64,000 nt of DNA from Methanogenium sp. S4BF (GTDB lineage: Archaea; Halobacteriota; Methanomicrobia; Methanomicrobiales; Methanomicrobiaceae), in assembly GCF_029633965.1 (NCBI RefSeq), contig NZ_CP091277.1, forward strand, positions 434,001 to 498,000, in the 5' to 3' direction. The position numbers and the translations under genes were made by a program. The notes beneath the pieces were generated by a model, which worked only from the letters and a program-made list of their open reading frames with translations, did no database searches and had not been told where the DNA came from. Position 1 is the stretch's first letter, and each line of letters begins with the position of its first letter. Positions 44,576 to 54,552 of the stretch are shown piece by piece.

Positions 44576-46024
44576 TCAAAGCCATTTTGGCAATGGGATC
44601 CCGAGCTGCACCACAAGGTCATGGATCTCGTCATGAATGCCATGGTCGGTCTTCATGAGTACAAGACCGTAGACGACCCCCCCCATGGCAACGGCAGCCA
44701 GGACAAGGAAGATACTGGAGAGAGGTATGAGAAGCCTGAACAGAAGAATCACAACGGCCATCGCCCCTGCCGCGAGGAGGATGTGAAAAGTAGGGCCGCG
44801 CTCAATGCGGACCGAAACCTGCTGTGAGAGGTAGTGATGGGCGATTGTGGCGTTGACAAGCATCGTTACCAGTGTGGCAATCGCTGCTCCTTCAATCCCA
44901 ATGAGGGGGATGAGGGCAAGGTCAAGAGCGATATTCACGACCGCTGCGGTTCCGGTGGCATAGAATGATTGGCGGGGTCGATTGATGGCATTGAGGCACA
45001 TCGTCTGAAGGAACATGAATACATTGACGATCTGTACGAGGAGGAGGATGGCGAGGACTGTTGCCCCTTCGGCAAAGCCTGCGCCATAAAAAAAGTAGAG
45101 GAGACGGTCGCCAAGTATCCAGCCGCCAACAGCGACCGGGACGGCGAGGATGAGGGAGTAGGTGAAGGAGCGGGCAAGGGTGGGGGTGATAAGGTTGAGG
45201 GAGCCTTCCGCATGCCACCGGCTGATCTTTGGGTACAGGGTGGTTCGGAGAGCAAATGTCGTAAAGGTGGCGGCAGCGGTGAACTGAAAGGCAATCCGGT
45301 AAATACCGACATCTGCGGGCGTCAAGAAGTGGCCAATAAGGATGGTGTCGGCGTATGAGAATATGATGACGCCACTTCCTGAAAGGAATATCCAGAATGA
45401 GAATGCGAGAAGGTTTTGTATATGCGTGATTTTGAATCGGGTAAGATGGAGTCTGAGGAATGGCAGGCAAGTCAGCCCGCTTACAAATATTCCTGCGGTA
45501 AATCCCCCCGCAAGTCCTGCCACACCGAAGCCGAAAAATACGGCACATACCTGGAAGATGACGCGGGTAACATCGTTGATGATACAGCTGGTCTGATTTA
45601 TACCCACCATGCCAGTGCCATACACCCCGTTTGTGGTAATCCCATGTAATACTCCGGCGACAAGGGCAAAAATCAACCAGTAAATCATTCCCGACGTGCC
45701 AAGAAGATCCACAAGCAGAGGTTGCATCACAAACACGACCGCTGCCGAAACCACTAAGAGAATAATTCTTAGAACAATGAATGCGGAAAAGTATTCATCA
45801 GGTTCTTTTTCTTCCGATATCCGTTTTACCGCTGCACCACCGAATCCGCCGTCTCCAATAAGGTTAAAAATTCCGAAATATGCAAGAAAAAGGGCATAAA
45901 TTCCGTATGAAGTCTTTCCTAGGATATGGGCAAAATACATGGTGGCCACAAAGCCGATGGTGGTCAGAATAATTGTGGAGATAAAACTGATCAAGCTATG
46001 CCGTCGGATTGGATCAATACCCAT
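44576..46024 (-). CDS. Polysaccharide flippase (Wzx/RfbX-like, MATE-MOP superfamily)
   Basis: About 482 residues from the ATG at 46024, with some 12-14 membrane segments throughout (for example GVLHGITTNGVYGTGMVG region, IFLSGSGVIIFSYADTILIGH in part, VGGWILGDRLLYFFYG). This is the family that flips lipid-linked oligosaccharides across the membrane. It lies on the opposite strand to the neighbours, and its GC content is higher than the AT-rich DNA to its right. Ends 58 bases from the upstream glycosyltransferase stop (convergent). Confidence 0.9.
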   Translation of the reverse strand: MGIDPIRRHSLISFISTIILTTIGFVATMYFAHILGKTSYGIYALFLAYFGIFNLIGDGGFGGAAVKRISEEKEPDEYFSAFIVLRIILLVVSAAVVFVMQPLLVDLLGTSGMIYWLIFALVAGVLHGITTNGVYGTGMVGINQTSCIINDVTRVIFQVCAVFFGFGVAGLAGGFTAGIFVSGLTCLPFLRLHLTRFKITHIQNLLAFSFWIFLSGSGVIIFSYADTILIGHFLTPADVGIYRIAFQFTAAATFTTFALRTTLYPKISRWHAEGSLNLITPTLARSFTYSLILAVPVAVGGWILGDRLLYFFYGAGFAEGATVLAILLLVQIVNVFMFLQTMCLNAINRPRQSFYATGTAAVVNIALDLALIPLIGIEGAAIATLVTMLVNATIAHHYLSQQVSVRIERGPTFHILLAAGAMAVVILLFRLLIPLSSIFLVLAAVAMGGVVYGLVLMKTDHGIHDEIHDLVVQLGIPLPKWL

Positions 46025-46405
46025 AAGGCGGGCGAAACTTTGGGCCGGGAACACAGAAGATCATAGGGCATGAAAATGATTAAGCAATGCCCTTTGGGTA
46101 TTGGATGGACAGGCTCTCCTCATCCCCTTATCATTGTCGGTAAATTATCTTCTAATAACTCATATGGTATTATTGACCTGTACATTCTTGTTCCAATCAA
46201 TATTGGGTATCGGGCATATTCTATTTACAGAACTTTCGTCATACTACTGAATATGTTTGAAAAATAATGGTGTAATAAACAAACATATATACAACCCAAC
46301 ATAACGCATACAAACGGGAGCCACATTGGTTTCAGGCAAATTACCCTGAGGTCGGGCCATCAGATATGAAAATGAATATGCATTGTGACAAGGGGAACAA
46401 GAATA
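46025..46405. other. Divergent intergenic region with candidate promoters
   Basis: About 380 AT-rich bases between the flippase start and the FkbM-type gene. A TATA-like ACATATATA is at 46283-46292. No gene seen. The region marks the entry into the strongly AT-rich polysaccharide segment. Confidence 0.4.
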
Positions 46406-47201
46406 ATGGATTACAATAATATGTCCTCAACACTCAGGCCGCTCCAAAATCTTTTAATAATGTACAAATTAAGAAAACTGAAGCATTCTGAACGTTTCAG
46501 GCAAGGAGATGTTCATATTATGGGATGGAATATCCATTATATGGATGGCCCGTCGCTTGCTTCATCTATTGAAATATTAGTAATAAAAGTGGAATAACTT
46601 TCAAACAAAGAAGGATAATCCAGTCATAGTTGATTGTGGAGCTAATATTGGAATCAGTGTTCTGAATTATAAAAAAGATTATCCAAATGCAATTATTACT
46701 TGTTTTGAACCAGACCCAATCGTATATCGGACATTAATGGAAAATTTAGAGAAAAATTGTGACTCTGATATCAATGCAATAGAAGCTGCTGTTTGGACAG
46801 CAAATGGGGAAATGAGTTTTCTTTGTGAAGGTGCAGATGGTGGCAGGTTATTAGATGGTGAAGCTGAGGATGATAAAACAGCGATTGTTAAAACTATAGA
46901 TCTATCTCAGTATATTGCCCGTCCAATAGACCTATTAAAAATTGACATTGAGGGAGCAGAATTTGATGTTATTCCACACATTCAGAATAAAATGCATATG
47001 ATTGAAAATATTATCATTGAATGCCATCTTAATTATTCAAATGTCGACAAATTTTCCCAAATATTAACGGTTCTGAAGCAAGAGAACTATGAAGTGAGCT
47101 TTAACACGTATGGTCCTTGGAGAGATCTGGTGCATAAACCTCATAAATTACCAAATGAGTTCGATCAATATATTTTGGTAGTCGCCACGAAAAAGATGTA
47201 A
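46406..47201 (+). pseudogene. FkbM-family methyltransferase, frameshifted
   Basis: Two frames together make one FkbM-type O-methyltransferase of about 264 residues. The first frame (from 46406) ends at 46597 after MDGPSLASSIEILVIK; the second contains VIVDCGANIGISVLNY (SAM motif I), ITCFEPDP, then LLKIDIEGAEFDVI (46900s) and ends at 47201. Removing one A from the AAAA at 46585-46588 joins them as ...EILVIKWNNFQTKK..., exactly where the family is continuous. So the gene is broken by a single-base insertion, or the assembly has an error; programmed frameshifting is less likely. It would methylate a sugar of the glycan. Confidence 0.8.
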
Positions 47202-47227
47202 GCTGATTACAATTACAGAAAAAAGTA

Positions 47228-48205
47228 ATGAATTACATGGAAAAAACTCAATATTTCTGCCCGAAACACAAATTGCCGCTGAAATATACATATAATAATG
47301 AATATCAATGCCCTGAAGGATGTAAATATCCTATTGTAAGGAATATTCCACGATTTGTGACAGATGACAATTATTCATCGTCATTTGGCCTTCAATGGAA
47401 TGCTTTTAGAAAGACACAACTCGATTCAATAAATAATCTTTCAATAAGCAGAGATAGATTAAGGCGTTTGATGGGGGGATCTTTTGAGCATCTCATAGGT
47501 AAGAATATTTTAGAAGCGGGTTGCGGAGCGGGTAGATTTACTGAGATATTACTTTCAGAGAGGGCGAATGTAACCGCTTTGGATCTATCCTCAGCAGTTG
47601 AAGCAAATTATGACAATTGTTCTCAATATCCGGATTACAGCGTTTGCCAAGCAAATATCCTCCACTTACCTTTCGATGTAGAAACCTTTGATATTGTAAT
47701 GTGTATTGGAGTAATACAACACACCCCCAATCCAGAAGAAACAATTAAAAAATTATGTTCTTATGTTAGACCTGGTGGGCAACTTATTATTGATCATTAT
47801 TCCTTAGAATACCCACAACCTCTATTCAGGAGAATAATCCGAGCTTTATGCCTCAAATTTCCCTCTGAAATATCACTTGATATTGTTACAATGATTACAA
47901 AATGTATCTGGCCAATCCATAGGATTCTCTGGAAATATCATTCAATAAAACCTATAAATATGGTTCGTTCTGTTTTCTTAAAGCTATCACCAGTTGTTGA
48001 TTATCATGATTCCTACCCACAACTGAGTGAAAAACTGCAATTTGAATGGGCATTATTGGATACTCATGATACCCTAACTGATTATTATAAGCACCTAAGA
48101 AGTGAAGATGATATTAAATTGATATTAACTGAGTGTGATCTGCTAAATATTCATACCGAAATCGCTGGGAATGGGATAGAGGCGCGCGCCCAAAAACGGA
48201 TCTGA
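47228..48205 (+). CDS. SAM-dependent methyltransferase with N-terminal zinc ribbon
   Basis: 325 residues. A zinc-ribbon start (Cys11, Cys28, Cys32, followed by KYPIVRNIPRFV) resembles the Trm112-like segment fused to many sugar or quinone methyltransferases. SAM motif I is LEAGCGAGRF (96-104), then ALDLSSAV and a FDIVMCIGVIQHTPNP post-motif. The C-terminal 130 residues are less conserved. It likely methylates a glycan or lipid carrier sugar; the exact acceptor is unknown. AT-rich like its neighbours. Confidence 0.85.
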   Translation: MNYMEKTQYFCPKHKLPLKYTYNNEYQCPEGCKYPIVRNIPRFVTDDNYSSSFGLQWNAFRKTQLDSINNLSISRDRLRRLMGGSFEHLIGKNILEAGCGAGRFTEILLSERANVTALDLSSAVEANYDNCSQYPDYSVCQANILHLPFDVETFDIVMCIGVIQHTPNPEETIKKLCSYVRPGGQLIIDHYSLEYPQPLFRRIIRALCLKFPSEISLDIVTMITKCIWPIHRILWKYHSIKPINMVRSVFLKLSPVVDYHDSYPQLSEKLQFEWALLDTHDTLTDYYKHLRSEDDIKLILTECDLLNIHTEIAGNGIEARAQKRI

Positions 48206-48238
48206 GAAGAAATTCGGTCTGAAAGGAGCAGTCAGAAG

Positions 48239-50194
48239 ATGTGTGGAATTTGTGGGATTTTGGGTTTTCATAATACAACTGATTTGAAAAAAATGGTAAA
48301 TTCCATGCATCACAGGGGACCCAACGATTACGGCGTTTTTGAGGATGTTTATCTGAAATTTGGCATGACACGTCTCTCAATTATTGACACCTCCCGGTCA
48401 GGTCATCAACCAATGTCTAATGATGCATCGACAATTTGGATCGTCTATAATGGTGAGATGTATAATTTCAGAGAAGAAAAAAATCTCTTACAAAATAAAG
48501 GATATTCGTTCAAATCGGAATCAGATACAGAAGTCGTTCTCAGTATGTATGAGTATTATGGAGATGATTTTCTCCTTCGGATGAGGGGTATGTTTGCCCT
48601 TGCGATCTATGACAAGAGAAACGGTCCTGGTAAAGAGAAAATTCTTCTTGCTAGAGATCATCTTGGAATAAAACCTCTTCTTTATGCCGATACTGGTTCC
48701 TCTTTTGTTTTCGCCTCTGAAATGAAGACAATGCTGGCGAGTGGACTGATTGAAAGGAAATTTGATCCTGAAGCATTGCGGCTTCTGCTCACGATGGGAT
48801 CGATCCCTCAGCCACTGACTGCTGTAACTGGTGTCAAAATGCTCCTTCCGGGTCATCGCCTCATTATAGAAAGGGGTGAGAGGAGAATTGAACAGTACTG
48901 GCAAATTAAAAGCAATCGAGTAAAGATTTGTAAAGAAAAATCCTATGAAGAGTTAGTTAAGGAAGTCCGAAAAAAATTGGAAGAAAGTGTCCGTCTCCAA
49001 TTAGTGGGTGATGTTCCAATCGGAGCATTCCTGAGTGGAGGTATTGATTCTTCCCTCATTGTTGCTCTGATGACAAAAATCGGCGGAAAAAAATTGAAAA
49101 CATTTTCGGTCGGGTTTGAAGAGGAAGGAGCACAGATAGATGAAACCGATGATGCAGAGCGTATCGCCCAATACATTGGTACCGATCATACCCGTGTCGT
49201 GGTCACAGGAAAAGACGTCAGAGAAAAGATATTCCATATTGCAGCATCTCTTGATCAGCCATCAGTTGATGGAGTGAACTCTTATTTCGTCTCTCTTGCA
49301 GCGAGCAAAGGGGTTACTGTTGCAGTTTCTGGTACCGGCGGAGATGAACTATTTGCGGGGTACCCTTGGTTCATAACTATGGCAAAGGCATGGGAGATGG
49401 AGAATGAACACCCATATCTGTCTGCTATAAAAACGACTCTCGGCCAATTTTCCCAAAAAAAATGCTTCAATATATTTATTCAAGGAAATACGGGTAAAAT
49501 CCTTGATTACCTGAGAATGCATGGAGGATTCCTTTCCCGATATGCACACTGTTATCAGATTTTCAATGCTCATGAAATACCAAAAATATTATCTCCTTCA
49601 ATGAAAGACCACACAAGGATCGGTGAAGAGCGGGCAAATGATATTGTGGTAATGGATGATATGCAGGAATTCAGTCCAATTAACAGAGTTACAACTCTTT
49701 GCCTGAGGGGGTACACACAGAACCAGCTTCTCCGGGATATAGATGCTGTATCCATGGCACATTCACTGGAAGTGCGAGTTCCTTTTCTGGATCCAACCCT
49801 CGTCAACTTGGTCCTTTCTCTCCCTGATGAAACAAAACTTCGCAAAAATATTTTAGAATTAAAAAATTGTAAGAACAGAAATTATCGAGAAACAGGTGCA
49901 AAAAAGATTCTTATAGACGCCGGTCGGGATCTCCTTCCTGAGGACATCGATCTTCAGCAAAAAAGAGGATTTGGGATGCCATTTGAAGCATGGCTTAAAG
50001 GGCCCTTGAGAGATGTTATGGAAGACACTCTCTCTGAATCCTCGATTAATATGCGTGGATTTTTTGATGCAGAGGAAGTTAGACGGATTAAAAATGACTT
50101 CCTGAAAGGCAAGAACGGATGGGCTGGTGTCTGGCTATTGATGATAATTGAACTTTGGTGCAGGGAAGTTCTTGATGTACCTCATTCATTATAA
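48239..50194 (+). CDS. asnB: Glutamine-hydrolysing asparagine synthetase
   Basis: 651 residues. The N-terminal class II glutaminase domain starts MCGICGI (Cys2 nucleophile), and contains MTRLSIID and NGEMYN. The synthetase domain has the pyrophosphate loop SGGIDSS (266-272) and a C-terminal EVRVPFLDPTLV region. Within sugar loci such enzymes often amidate uronic acids instead of aspartate; the locus makes several uronic acids, so that alternative should be kept in mind. Last residue region is full length. Start ATG is preceded by GAAAGGAG about 10 bases upstream. Confidence 0.9.
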   Translation: MCGICGILGFHNTTDLKKMVNSMHHRGPNDYGVFEDVYLKFGMTRLSIIDTSRSGHQPMSNDASTIWIVYNGEMYNFREEKNLLQNKGYSFKSESDTEVVLSMYEYYGDDFLLRMRGMFALAIYDKRNGPGKEKILLARDHLGIKPLLYADTGSSFVFASEMKTMLASGLIERKFDPEALRLLLTMGSIPQPLTAVTGVKMLLPGHRLIIERGERRIEQYWQIKSNRVKICKEKSYEELVKEVRKKLEESVRLQLVGDVPIGAFLSGGIDSSLIVALMTKIGGKKLKTFSVGFEEEGAQIDETDDAERIAQYIGTDHTRVVVTGKDVREKIFHIAASLDQPSVDGVNSYFVSLAASKGVTVAVSGTGGDELFAGYPWFITMAKAWEMENEHPYLSAIKTTLGQFSQKKCFNIFIQGNTGKILDYLRMHGGFLSRYAHCYQIFNAHEIPKILSPSMKDHTRIGEERANDIVVMDDMQEFSPINRVTTLCLRGYTQNQLLRDIDAVSMAHSLEVRVPFLDPTLVNLVLSLPDETKLRKNILELKNCKNRNYRETGAKKILIDAGRDLLPEDIDLQQKRGFGMPFEAWLKGPLRDVMEDTLSESSINMRGFFDAEEVRRIKNDFLKGKNGWAGVWLLMIIELWCREVLDVPHSL

Positions 50195-50212
50195 TAACTG
50201 GAGCAAAAGAGT

Positions 50213-51505
50213 ATGAGTGATTCCCAAAATGTTCCCGCTCATAACAATAATTGCCCCATAAAAGTTATTTTTATGGCATGGGGATTTTCAATCCATGCGA
50301 AAAGACGAATTGAGATCTTTGTGAAGGATTCGAGATTTCAGGTAACAGTCGTTTCGACTCACAATTATGATTTCCCTGGTGCAAATAATATTCTCCTGTC
50401 AAAAGCACTTGAAAAAATTAGAAACCCTGAAATAATTAAAGAGAATGTAAAGACAAATGACCATACTTCTAATCAGGACGTTCGGAAAACATTCGCCTTT
50501 TACTTTAAAACTGCGAAAATTATTGATTACTGTAAATATCCATTCAAATTTTTCAGGGAAATAATTCACTTCATCAAAGACTACCAAATTCTGAAGGCAG
50601 CAACAGAGACAATTAAACCAGATATTATATTTTTACAGACGCTGCTTTACCCCTGCTATTTAGCATATCTTTTGCCTCGCTCCATTCCCATCATTGTTAC
50701 ATTCTGGAATGGAGATGTCCTATGGTGGGCGAAATGGACTGGGATTGAAAGATTGTTAAAGAAACAAATTGTAGTATACGGTGTACAGCGTGCAAAGGCG
50801 ATCACCGTGAACTCACTCTCGGCGTATAATGCCTGTCTTGGATATGGAAAAGATCACGGAGCAATTCATATCATCAGATATCCGGGTATTGATCTCAATG
50901 TTTTCAAATCGTACACTAAAATTGACATGAGAAAAAAACTCAATCTTAAAGCGGGGAAGATCATTTTTTGGCCAAGGGGGACGGCAGATTATCTTCATCT
51001 GGAGACTCTTATCAGAGCATCACAACAGATAGTATCCAGTCATCCTGATACCCACATTATTGTCCTGTTCCCAAATGGATCAATCGATCCGGAAATTAAA
51101 CGGATGATTCATAATTTCGGCCTTAAAGAGCATTATCATTTAATCGAAAGCATATCTCATCAGGAAATGCCTGCGTACTATGCGTCATCAGATGTTACGG
51201 TCTCTCTCTCATCCAATGACTCACTTCCAAACACTATGTTAGAGGCAATGGCCTGCGGATGTCCAGTGATTATGGGGGATATTCCACAGATCCATGAATG
51301 GGTTGAAGATGGTAAAAATGGCTTTATCGTTCCATTAAATAATCCCGACATCCTTGCAGATAGGATTATAAATATTTTTGATAATCGAAACGGAGTGGTG
51401 GATCAGTTTCGTTCAGAGAATATTTCTCTTATTAAAAATGAATTTGACAGTGAAATAATGAGTGAAAAAATAAAAAATCTTATAAGACTGAGTGTGAGAC
51501 AATAG
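50213..51505 (+). CDS. Glycosyltransferase (GT4-like)
   Basis: 430 residues. The GT-B fold is suggested by VIFMAWGFSIHAKRRIEIF at the N-terminus (residues ~17-35), TFWNGDVLWWAKWTG (acceptor side), IIFWPRGTADYLHLETL, and EAMACGCPVIMGDIPQ. The EX7E motif appears in altered form around LPNTMLEAMACG. It follows the asparagine synthetase by 18 bases, with no clear ribosome binding site other than GGAG. Acceptor and sugar unknown. Confidence 0.82.
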   Translation: MSDSQNVPAHNNNCPIKVIFMAWGFSIHAKRRIEIFVKDSRFQVTVVSTHNYDFPGANNILLSKALEKIRNPEIIKENVKTNDHTSNQDVRKTFAFYFKTAKIIDYCKYPFKFFREIIHFIKDYQILKAATETIKPDIIFLQTLLYPCYLAYLLPRSIPIIVTFWNGDVLWWAKWTGIERLLKKQIVVYGVQRAKAITVNSLSAYNACLGYGKDHGAIHIIRYPGIDLNVFKSYTKIDMRKKLNLKAGKIIFWPRGTADYLHLETLIRASQQIVSSHPDTHIIVLFPNGSIDPEIKRMIHNFGLKEHYHLIESISHQEMPAYYASSDVTVSLSSNDSLPNTMLEAMACGCPVIMGDIPQIHEWVEDGKNGFIVPLNNPDILADRIINIFDNRNGVVDQFRSENISLIKNEFDSEIMSEKIKNLIRLSVRQ

Positions 51506-51518
51506 AAGAGTGTGTGAT

Positions 51519-52388
51519 ATGAAGATTCTGATTTTAGGTGCGACAGGTATGTTGGGCCATAAACTGATGCAGATATTTTCGAAAAAATATGATGTTCAGG
51601 GGACTGTCAGGAAATCTGGATCTGCTTATCTGAACCACTCCATTCTAGGTCAAATGTCCTTACTGGGAGATATTAGGGCAGATGATCTACAGAAAATTAG
51701 AGACTCAATTGATGTTTTCAAACCCAACGTCGTGATTAACTGCATCGGCGTTGTTAAGCAACTGCAGGCAGCTCAGGATCCAATCTCAAGTATTAATATA
51801 AATTCTCTCTTCCCTCATCAACTCGCAAAAATCTGCCATGAATCGAATGTTCGTCTTATCCATATGAGTACCGACTGTGTATTTTCCGGGAAGATGGGAA
51901 ATTATACTGAAAATGATCCATCTGATGCGGAGGATCTTTATGGAAAAACAAAATATCTTGGTGAGGTTGACTATCCCGGGTGTCTCACTCTGCGAACTTC
52001 GATCATCGGACGTGAACTTGAAACGTCCCATGGTTTGCTTGAGTGGTTCCTGAATCAGCAGGGAAAAACAGTATCTGGTTATACTAAAGCAATATTTAGT
52101 GGTTTTACAACAACAGCTCTGGCAAAAATTATTGAGACGATTATATTGGATCATCCGGAAATGCATGGCGTCTGGCATGTTGCATCAGACCCGATTAGCA
52201 AATATGATCTTCTGACGCTGATTAATGAGATATTCGGTCTTAAAATCACCTTATTACCGAATGATACAGTTATCTGTGATCGGAGTCTGAATGGCAACAG
52301 ATTCAGGCAATATACAAATATTGGCATTCCATCGTGGCCTAAAATGATTGAACAGATTCATGAAGATCCAACTCCATATCATCAATGA
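51519..52388 (+). CDS. RmlD-like NAD(P)-dependent sugar reductase
   Basis: 289 residues from the ATG at 51519. NAD-binding GATGMLGHKL (near 7-16), MSTDCVFSG, and YGKTKYLGE (catalytic Tyr and Lys in YxxxK). Located directly before a 4,6-dehydratase and a 2-epimerase, this is the reductase of a three-step pathway to UDP-N-acetyl-6-deoxy-L-hexosamine. It lacks the C-terminal cupin domain of CapF/WbjC enzymes, so it more resembles the WbvR-type reductase of the L-RhaNAc/L-QuiNAc branch. The exact product is inferred. Confidence 0.82.
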   Translation: MKILILGATGMLGHKLMQIFSKKYDVQGTVRKSGSAYLNHSILGQMSLLGDIRADDLQKIRDSIDVFKPNVVINCIGVVKQLQAAQDPISSININSLFPHQLAKICHESNVRLIHMSTDCVFSGKMGNYTENDPSDAEDLYGKTKYLGEVDYPGCLTLRTSIIGRELETSHGLLEWFLNQQGKTVSGYTKAIFSGFTTTALAKIIETIILDHPEMHGVWHVASDPISKYDLLTLINEIFGLKITLLPNDTVICDRSLNGNRFRQYTNIGIPSWPKMIEQIHEDPTPYHQ

Positions 52389-52397
52389 AGAGAAACC

Positions 52398-53456
52398 ATG
52401 CTGACAGATAAAACAATACTAATAACTGGCGGTACAGGATCCCTCGGAAAGATATTGATCCGAAGATTACTCTCAGGAGAAATTGGAAATGTCAAAAAAA
52501 TCATTGTATTTTCAAGAGATGAGGCAAAACAGCATGCATTGCGGGTAGAATATATGAATCGCAACGCTGTCACTGATGAGGTGATCTACAACAACTTCAG
52601 GCGGTGTCTGGAGTTTTGTATTGGGGATATCCGTGATTTTCACAGTGTATGCGATGCATTGCGTGGGGTGGATGTAGTATTTAACACCGCAGCACTGAAA
52701 CAGGTGCCTTCATGCGAATATTTTCCTTTTGAAGCGGTAAAAACCAATATTACGGGTCCAGAAAATATTATCCGTGCAATCAGGGAACATAATCTGCCTA
52801 TTGAAACCGTAGTGGGCATCTCCACAGACAAAGCATGCAAACCTGTGAATGTCATGGGAATGACAAAAGCGATTCAGGAGCGTATTTTTATACATGGCAA
52901 TCTTGACTGTCCGGATACTCGTTTTATCTGCGTCCGATATGGCAATGTCCTCGCATCACGAGGATCAGTCGTCCCCTTGTTTCATGAACAGATTCGCAAT
53001 GGCGGACCTGTGACCATCACAACAAGTGACATGACAAGGTTTCTCCTGAGTCTCGATCAGGCTGTTGATACAATCTTCGAGGCTGTACGCTATGGAAGAA
53101 AAGGTGAAACCTATATCCCACGGATTCCATCCTGCAAAGTCACGGATCTCGCTAATGTCCTTATAGGAGATCGTCCAATCAAAACGGTCATAACAGGCAT
53201 ACGGCCTGGAGAGAAAATTCATGAGTCCCTTGTCTCAGAAGAAGAAGCACACAGAACCATAGAGAGAGGAAATTATTACGTAATTTGTTCTATCCTTCCT
53301 GAAATCAATGATGATATGGAATCGACAAAATCTATCATAAATGAGTATAGCTCTGCCGACAGTCTCATGACAAAGGAAGAAACCAGAGAACTATTGAAAA
53401 AATATGGCCTGTTGCTCGAAGATCAGAACTCTTCAGAAGGGGAATTGCTTCGATGA
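52398..53456 (+). CDS. UDP-GlcNAc 4,6-dehydratase/5-epimerase (WbjB/CapE-like)
   Basis: 352 residues. GGTGSLGK (near 11-18), NTAALKQVPSCEYFP, and the altered catalytic MxxxK (GMTKAIQERI) identify the CapE/FlaA1 group. It converts UDP-GlcNAc to a 4-keto-6-deoxy-L-sugar, the first step for L-FucNAc or L-QuiNAc. C-terminal ~60 residues are Glu-rich. It overlaps the next gene by four bases, giving a coupled pathway. Confidence 0.9.
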   Translation: MLTDKTILITGGTGSLGKILIRRLLSGEIGNVKKIIVFSRDEAKQHALRVEYMNRNAVTDEVIYNNFRRCLEFCIGDIRDFHSVCDALRGVDVVFNTAALKQVPSCEYFPFEAVKTNITGPENIIRAIREHNLPIETVVGISTDKACKPVNVMGMTKAIQERIFIHGNLDCPDTRFICVRYGNVLASRGSVVPLFHEQIRNGGPVTITTSDMTRFLLSLDQAVDTIFEAVRYGRKGETYIPRIPSCKVTDLANVLIGDRPIKTVITGIRPGEKIHESLVSEEEAHRTIERGNYYVICSILPEINDDMESTKSIINEYSSADSLMTKEETRELLKKYGLLLEDQNSSEGELLR

Positions 53457-54550
53457 AAGTGATGACAATCCTCGGCACGAGACCAGAAATAATACGCCTG
53501 AGCAGAATCATTCCCAAACTCGATAAACTATGTGACCATATCGTAATTCATACCGGACAGAATTACGACCCAAATTTAAATGACATATTTTTTGAAGACC
53601 TAAACCTCAGACAACCAGATTATTTCCTCGGAGTACAGGGTAAAAGCTTCGGAGATCAGGTCGGCAAAATCTTAACTGGATGTGAAGAGATCATGCTTTC
53701 CGAGAAACCTGATCGTGTGCTCATCCTCGGAGATACAAACAGCAGTTTATGTACAATCGTTGCCAAACGACTTGGGGTCCCGGTTTTTCATATGGAAGCA
53801 GGAAACCGGTGCTATGACGATCGTGTACCTGAGGAAGTCAATCGGCGTATAATAGATCATTCCAGTGATATACTCCTTCCCTATACCGAACGAAGTCGTG
53901 CCAACCTCATCCAGGAAGGAATTGTCAGTAAACGGATCTTTGCAACTGGAAATCCCATCTATGAAGTGATTGGGTATTATCAAGATACCATCGAACGTTC
54001 AGATATTATTCAGCGCCTTGGACTGAAAAAGAGGGAATACTTCCTTGTAACCCTTCACCGGGCAGAAAATGTAGATATTGAAGAACGTCTCCGTGCGTTG
54101 ATGCATGGTTTACAATCAATATACCAAGAATATCAGATGCCAATTGTCTGTAGTCTTCATCCCAGAACAAAAGATAAGATGCACCGTTTTGGGATTGAAA
54201 ACGATCATCCCGGTATTCAATTCCATGCCCCATTCGGTTTTTTTGACTTTATTTTCCTCGAACAAAATGCGAGATGTGTCCTCAGTGACAGCGGGACAGT
54301 ACAGGAGGAATGCTGCATTTTTAATGTTCCCAATGTAACGCTACGGGACGTAACAGAGAGGCCGGAAACGCTTGAATGTGGCAGCAATATTCTGAGTGGA
54401 GCAGAATCAGAAGATATTATGAGATGTGTTGCATGTATTTTTGAAAACATGAGCCAATGGGCAGTGCCACCAGAATATCTTTTTGAGAACGTAAGTGATA
54501 CTGTTGTGAAGATTGTACTCGGTTATCATGTGATTCAGAATTATCACTGA
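53453..54550 (+). CDS. UDP-N-acetylglucosamine 2-epimerase family (WecB/WbjD-like)
   Basis: 365 residues. Signature segments: GTRPEIIRL (near 8-16), HTGQNYDPNLNDIFFEDL (in part), HMEAGNRCYDDRVPEEVNR, LVTLHRAENVD, and SDSGTVQEECCIFNVP. WecB-type proteins invert C2 of UDP-HexNAc sugars. In this operon the natural substrate is the 6-deoxy-L-hexosamine of the preceding two enzymes (WbjD role); it may also serve UDP-ManNAc formation for the upstream uronic acid pathway, which lacks its own epimerase. Confidence 0.92.
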   Translation: MKVMTILGTRPEIIRLSRIIPKLDKLCDHIVIHTGQNYDPNLNDIFFEDLNLRQPDYFLGVQGKSFGDQVGKILTGCEEIMLSEKPDRVLILGDTNSSLCTIVAKRLGVPVFHMEAGNRCYDDRVPEEVNRRIIDHSSDILLPYTERSRANLIQEGIVSKRIFATGNPIYEVIGYYQDTIERSDIIQRLGLKKREYFLVTLHRAENVDIEERLRALMHGLQSIYQEYQMPIVCSLHPRTKDKMHRFGIENDHPGIQFHAPFGFFDFIFLEQNARCVLSDSGTVQEECCIFNVPNVTLRDVTERPETLECGSNILSGAESEDIMRCVACIFENMSQWAVPPEYLFENVSDTVVKIVLGYHVIQNYH

Positions 54551-54552
54551 AA

